64,000 bases of DNA from Glycine soja (Eukaryota; Streptophyta; Magnoliopsida; Fabales; Fabaceae), in assembly GCF_004193775.1 (NCBI RefSeq), contig NC_041008.1, positions 9,877,731 to 9,941,730 on the forward strand. Reading direction: 5' to 3'. The notes beneath the pieces are model-generated. The model ran no database searches. It worked only from the letters and a program-made list of their open reading frames with translations, and was not told the origin of the DNA. A program made the position numbers and the translations under genes. Shown here in pieces: positions 60,752 through 64,000 of this stretch; positions within the stretch are counted from its first letter, which is position 1; each line of letters begins with the position of its first letter.

Positions 60752-62756
60752 TTATGCCCTTCCTGCTGAACCAAAGAGATGCATCTTTTCTGCAACCACA
60801 ACTTTCATGGCTTCCTTTGCAGAGGCCATAACATGAACTAGATCGTTCTTGGGGGTAACAAGGGAGTCCATGTATGCTTTTCTTACCTCGGTGTTGACAT
60901 TGAACTTTCTAACACCAAGATGTATGCACGTCTGTCAGGAATCAAGAAGCTCTTATGAGGTTAGCAATATAAAGTGCAAAAACTACAAGAATTCATTGCA
61001 GGTCACAAATAAATATTATTTTGAGGGATCAAAAGTTGAATATAAAAGATAACTTGGAAAATCTGAGACGCATTACAACTGTACCTTGAGCTCAATGCTC
61101 ATAACAGGTTTGTGTTACTTTGACGGAGAAAAACTTAAAGTCAACTCCCAAAATCTATTATTTATACAACTGTACCTTAACAAGTTCTTTGCTCAAACCA
61201 GATGCACCATGAAGCACCAGAAAAATTCCTTTCTTCAGGCTCAAAGCATGCAGCTCCTAAACATGGTAGAATGTCGAAATTACACAATGGAAAAGAAAAC
61301 CTAAGTATGGGTTAAATTAAAATATTATCTGCAACCGCTGAAGAATATTGAAAGGACCATGCAAAATAAGTACTCTCAAAATGCTTATGTCTCAAAATTT
61401 AGAACATGCAACCGCAATGCAAACCTTAAAAGTGTTTACAATAGCACACACAAATATTGTGAGAAACATGCTGAAAATATACACAAATAAGTGGTTACAC
61501 CATATTCCTGAACACCAATCTTCAAATATTTTTAACTAGTTGTTCTTAAATTGGAAATACTCAACCTAAAAGTCTGGTTTTTGCTATATTCACAAAAATC
61601 AGCTAAGGTCTGGACTTTTCATTTTTGTTTTTTTGGGAAAGAATTTACCAATAAAAGCATAAAGAATACAAACAGAAATGTATTATCACCTTAAGCAGAT
61701 CAAATCTCAGATTTGGACCACTTGCAGGGTACTTTCCATGCACGTTACCAATACACACTGCCAAAGCATCTATGCCAGTCTCATCAATGAATTTTGATGC
61801 CTGAAATTAATGCAACAAGCATAAATGAATTTAGCACAAGCACAGAAGAAAATTTTGAGTAGTGCAGAGGAGAGATAGCAACCATAGTAACATCTGTTAG
61901 TCTGGCTTCATATTCTTCTACAGTCAAATCATCTTCTGTCCCTGACAATCTTCCTAGCTCAGCTTCAACCAACATATTTTTTGGGTGAGCCAGTAATGTT
62001 ATGAATTTTGTGTATGCAGCATTTTCATTGAAAGAAAGATGTGAGCCATCAACCATCACAGAACTGAATCCCTGAAATCATTACATTCAGATAGCAGCTG
62101 AGATAACAGAGAAATAACTAACCACAAATGGATGCTGCATCATTTTTGAGATTGAAATGCAAATTACCAGGTCAAGAGCTTCCACAAGATCCTGCTTTGA
62201 AGTTCCATGATCAAAGTGAACAGTAATGGGAACCTGTCACATATGAAACATGAATGCTTAGGCAGTGAAATCTAAAGACTCTAACTAGTGGTTAATTGGT
62301 TATTAAACCTAAATACAGGCCTCTATGCTCTCCACACCCATAAGTATTGATTGTAAGTATTCACCGGGGGTTACTAAAAGTCTAAAACAATTCTTTAAAA
62401 AACAAACTTTCCTTTTACCTAAAACATGCTATTAATGTTATGATAATAGCTATTGCTCCAATACAACACCCTCTTTATTAACCGATACTAGTTTCTTTTG
62501 GTTACATTGTAAACACAAAGTCACAATTTTTTAAGGTTTTCAAGATTAAAAATCATTTATATCATTTCACAACTTAACTTTGTTAATTGTCATCAAACAT
62601 CTTGTTCCAGATTGACAGAGAATTTTGCATTTTTGTTTTTTGTAGATCTCCATTAAATTCTAAAAATATAATGCCACTTACACTGGCTTGCTCTGCAGCA
62701 GAAATGCAACAAGCAACCAAGGGAATTCCTCCTTGCTTCAAGGCACCTGGATGGAT
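60752..62756 (-). CDS. class II ketose-bisphosphate aldolase-type protein, C-terminal part (partial)
   Basis: Six exons on the minus strand, in coding order: 62756-62682, 62233-62168, 62071-61883, 61800-61690, 61256-61176 and 60931-60752. All joins are in phase 0 and give 233 C-terminal residues ending FGSAGRA. The barrel carries the class II metal-site motifs: VHFDHG (catalytic Asp and Zn-binding His), EAELGRLSGTED (Glu), CIGNVHGKYP (His) and LVLHGASGLSKE (His). These belong to zinc-dependent aldolases that cleave or join ketose bisphosphates. In plants this domain is found at the C terminus of a very large multidomain protein that also has hydroxyisobutyrate-dehydrogenase-like and sugar-acid-kinase-like parts. 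That is probably the case here, but those parts lie outside the window. The usual glycine-rich GGSG reads GASG. The preceding exon is not seen before 64000, so the next intron is over 1.2 kb. Confidence 0.93.
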
Positions 62757-64000
62757 CTGAAATTGTAAAGATAGATCATAAGAATTTTAGAGGAAGCAAA
62801 GTTTTTATACAAAATAATAGACTTTTGAGTCGTTCAAAAAGTCATTTTTAATATGATGCATATATACAGGGAAGTAATATGAAACAATTAATCAAGAACA
62901 AGACGTAGCATAATGGCTTTACAAATAATCCAAAACTCTTCATGAAATAAGAAAATATGAATCAAAGGACTTTGGTTATAGTGAATAATATTAGTCGGGT
63001 TTCCACTATTTTCTGAAACTGGTTTAATCATGGAGATTAGAGGAGTTATACAATGAAAGGCTGAGAAAATGAATTTAACAAGTTTCAACATATCAGCTAG
63101 AGAACCAAACGAAAATTTTAAAATTCCTGTTTTCAATTTATATTACAATGCAAATTTCTAGGATGGGAAGACAACACACAAAAAATAAGAAAAACAGGCA
63201 ACTAAAGGAAAAAGATAGTCTAAAAAACACAATAAGGCATCTGTAGGCAAAATGGACAGAATCTAAGCATTAGTAGAGACTCGAGAAAATTGTGAAAAAA
63301 CTTAAACAGTATATCATGTGATTTGCCTAGCAGCATTACAGAAATATCTTTGACTATCTTGATTTGAAGAGTCTTTTAGTCACTAGTGCTCAGCAAGCAG
63401 CAGATAAATTGTAAGGAAAACGGAACAGAAGCCATCCCTTTAGACCCATATCCCAACAGCCACACTATCAAATTGCTTTCTCAGACTCTGCAGTTATAGA
63501 CATCCAGGCCAGGCCATCTTAGCCTCTAGCAACTAGGTTTGTCAGTCTGGTAGATTCTTAATTCTTTGATGCAAAACGAAGAAGCATATTTAAGAAATAC
63601 TGTACTAGGTTATTAAACTATTTTTAGAAAATTTACATTTCCTCTTATTAAAGAGACCTTTCATTATTTTTAGGGATTTTGCCTTTATATGTTAAACTTT
63701 CTTAGAGAAAAATACTATCATTTTGAGATTTCTAATTTAATTTTATACAATTAGGATTTCATATTTTAGGAAAATATTTTTGATTGCATTACCATTTTAT
63801 CTTTATTTAGAATTTATCTAGGATTTTATATTTATTTAAGATTTATCAAAGATTCTTTTTTTATAAATACACTTTAGGTGCCTTATTCAAACCTTTTTGA
63901 GCAATTATAAAATATTAAAATTTCCTTTTCTTTGAGAGGATGTGAGACCCTAGTTAGAGGAGTACTCTAGGACTATGATTCTACACCAATCTCATCAACA
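62757..64000 (-). other. intron of the aldolase gene (partial), with probable transposon DNA
   Basis: The interval begins after the exon 62682-62756 (CTGAAATTG, an acceptor read on the minus strand). No further exon of the aldolase could be read on the minus strand. The part 62880-63550 has mixed composition and no ORF with a known domain. The part after about 63550 looks like LTR DNA. Confidence 0.55.
63555..64000 (+). mobile_element. Copia-like LTR segment (partial, uncertain)
   Basis: AT-rich sequence with a TATAAATACACTTTAGGTGC promoter-like word at about 63862, then TTATTCAAAC, AATTATAAAATATTAAAATT and TTTCTTTGAGAGGATGTGAG. That order (TATA box, short R region, 'attataaaatatt', 'ctttgagag') is what I recall from soybean Copia LTRs. 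Neither end nor a target duplication is visible, and it runs off the window. Confidence 0.35.

Overview
The window is nuclear DNA of a flowering plant. It is AT-rich, its genes are interrupted by GT-AG introns, and it carries plant-type transposable elements. Au-type SINE tails, the proteins and the repeat style point to a legume, most likely Glycine (soybean or a close relative). That assignment is inference from memory, not a database match.

Six protein genes can be read. (1) The last two exons of a PIN auxin efflux carrier, + strand, at the left edge (161-432). (2) A complete eight-exon NOP56 gene, + strand (21465-25555, 552 aa), the core box C/D snoRNP protein. (3) A complete twelve-exon phosphoethanolamine N-methyltransferase, + strand (40222-45946, 492 aa). 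(4) A complete eleven-exon VPS26C/DSCR3 retriever subunit, + strand (48322-52114, 319 aa), with one GC-AG intron. (5) A complete five-exon aldose 1-epimerase, - strand (54589-57267, 339 aa). (6) The last six visible exons of a class II ketose-bisphosphate aldolase-type protein, - strand (60752-62756), which continues past the right edge. All exon joins were checked for reading phase. The genes share no evident pathway and look like ordinary housekeeping neighbours in a gene-rich right half.

The rest is repeat-rich. About 21 kb between PIN and NOP56 holds no gene I can support. It contains a 2.7 kb solo LTR with a perfect 5 bp target duplication and an internal array of 30 bp palindromic units. 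A decayed L1-type LINE of about 5.2 kb follows NOP56 directly in the same orientation. Between it and the methyltransferase lie a hAT-like MITE, an LTR-like repeat, (AT)n tracts and a 486 bp near-palindromic foldback element. Two Au-SINE remnants sit inside introns, one of them only 20 bp long between 16 bp target duplications.

I found no convincing previously undescribed biological system. The most interesting points are structural: the solo LTR and its array, the foldback element, the ultra-short SINE insertion, the ATGA stop-start overlap in the LINE, the GC-AG intron, and the 5' leader of the methyltransferase gene.
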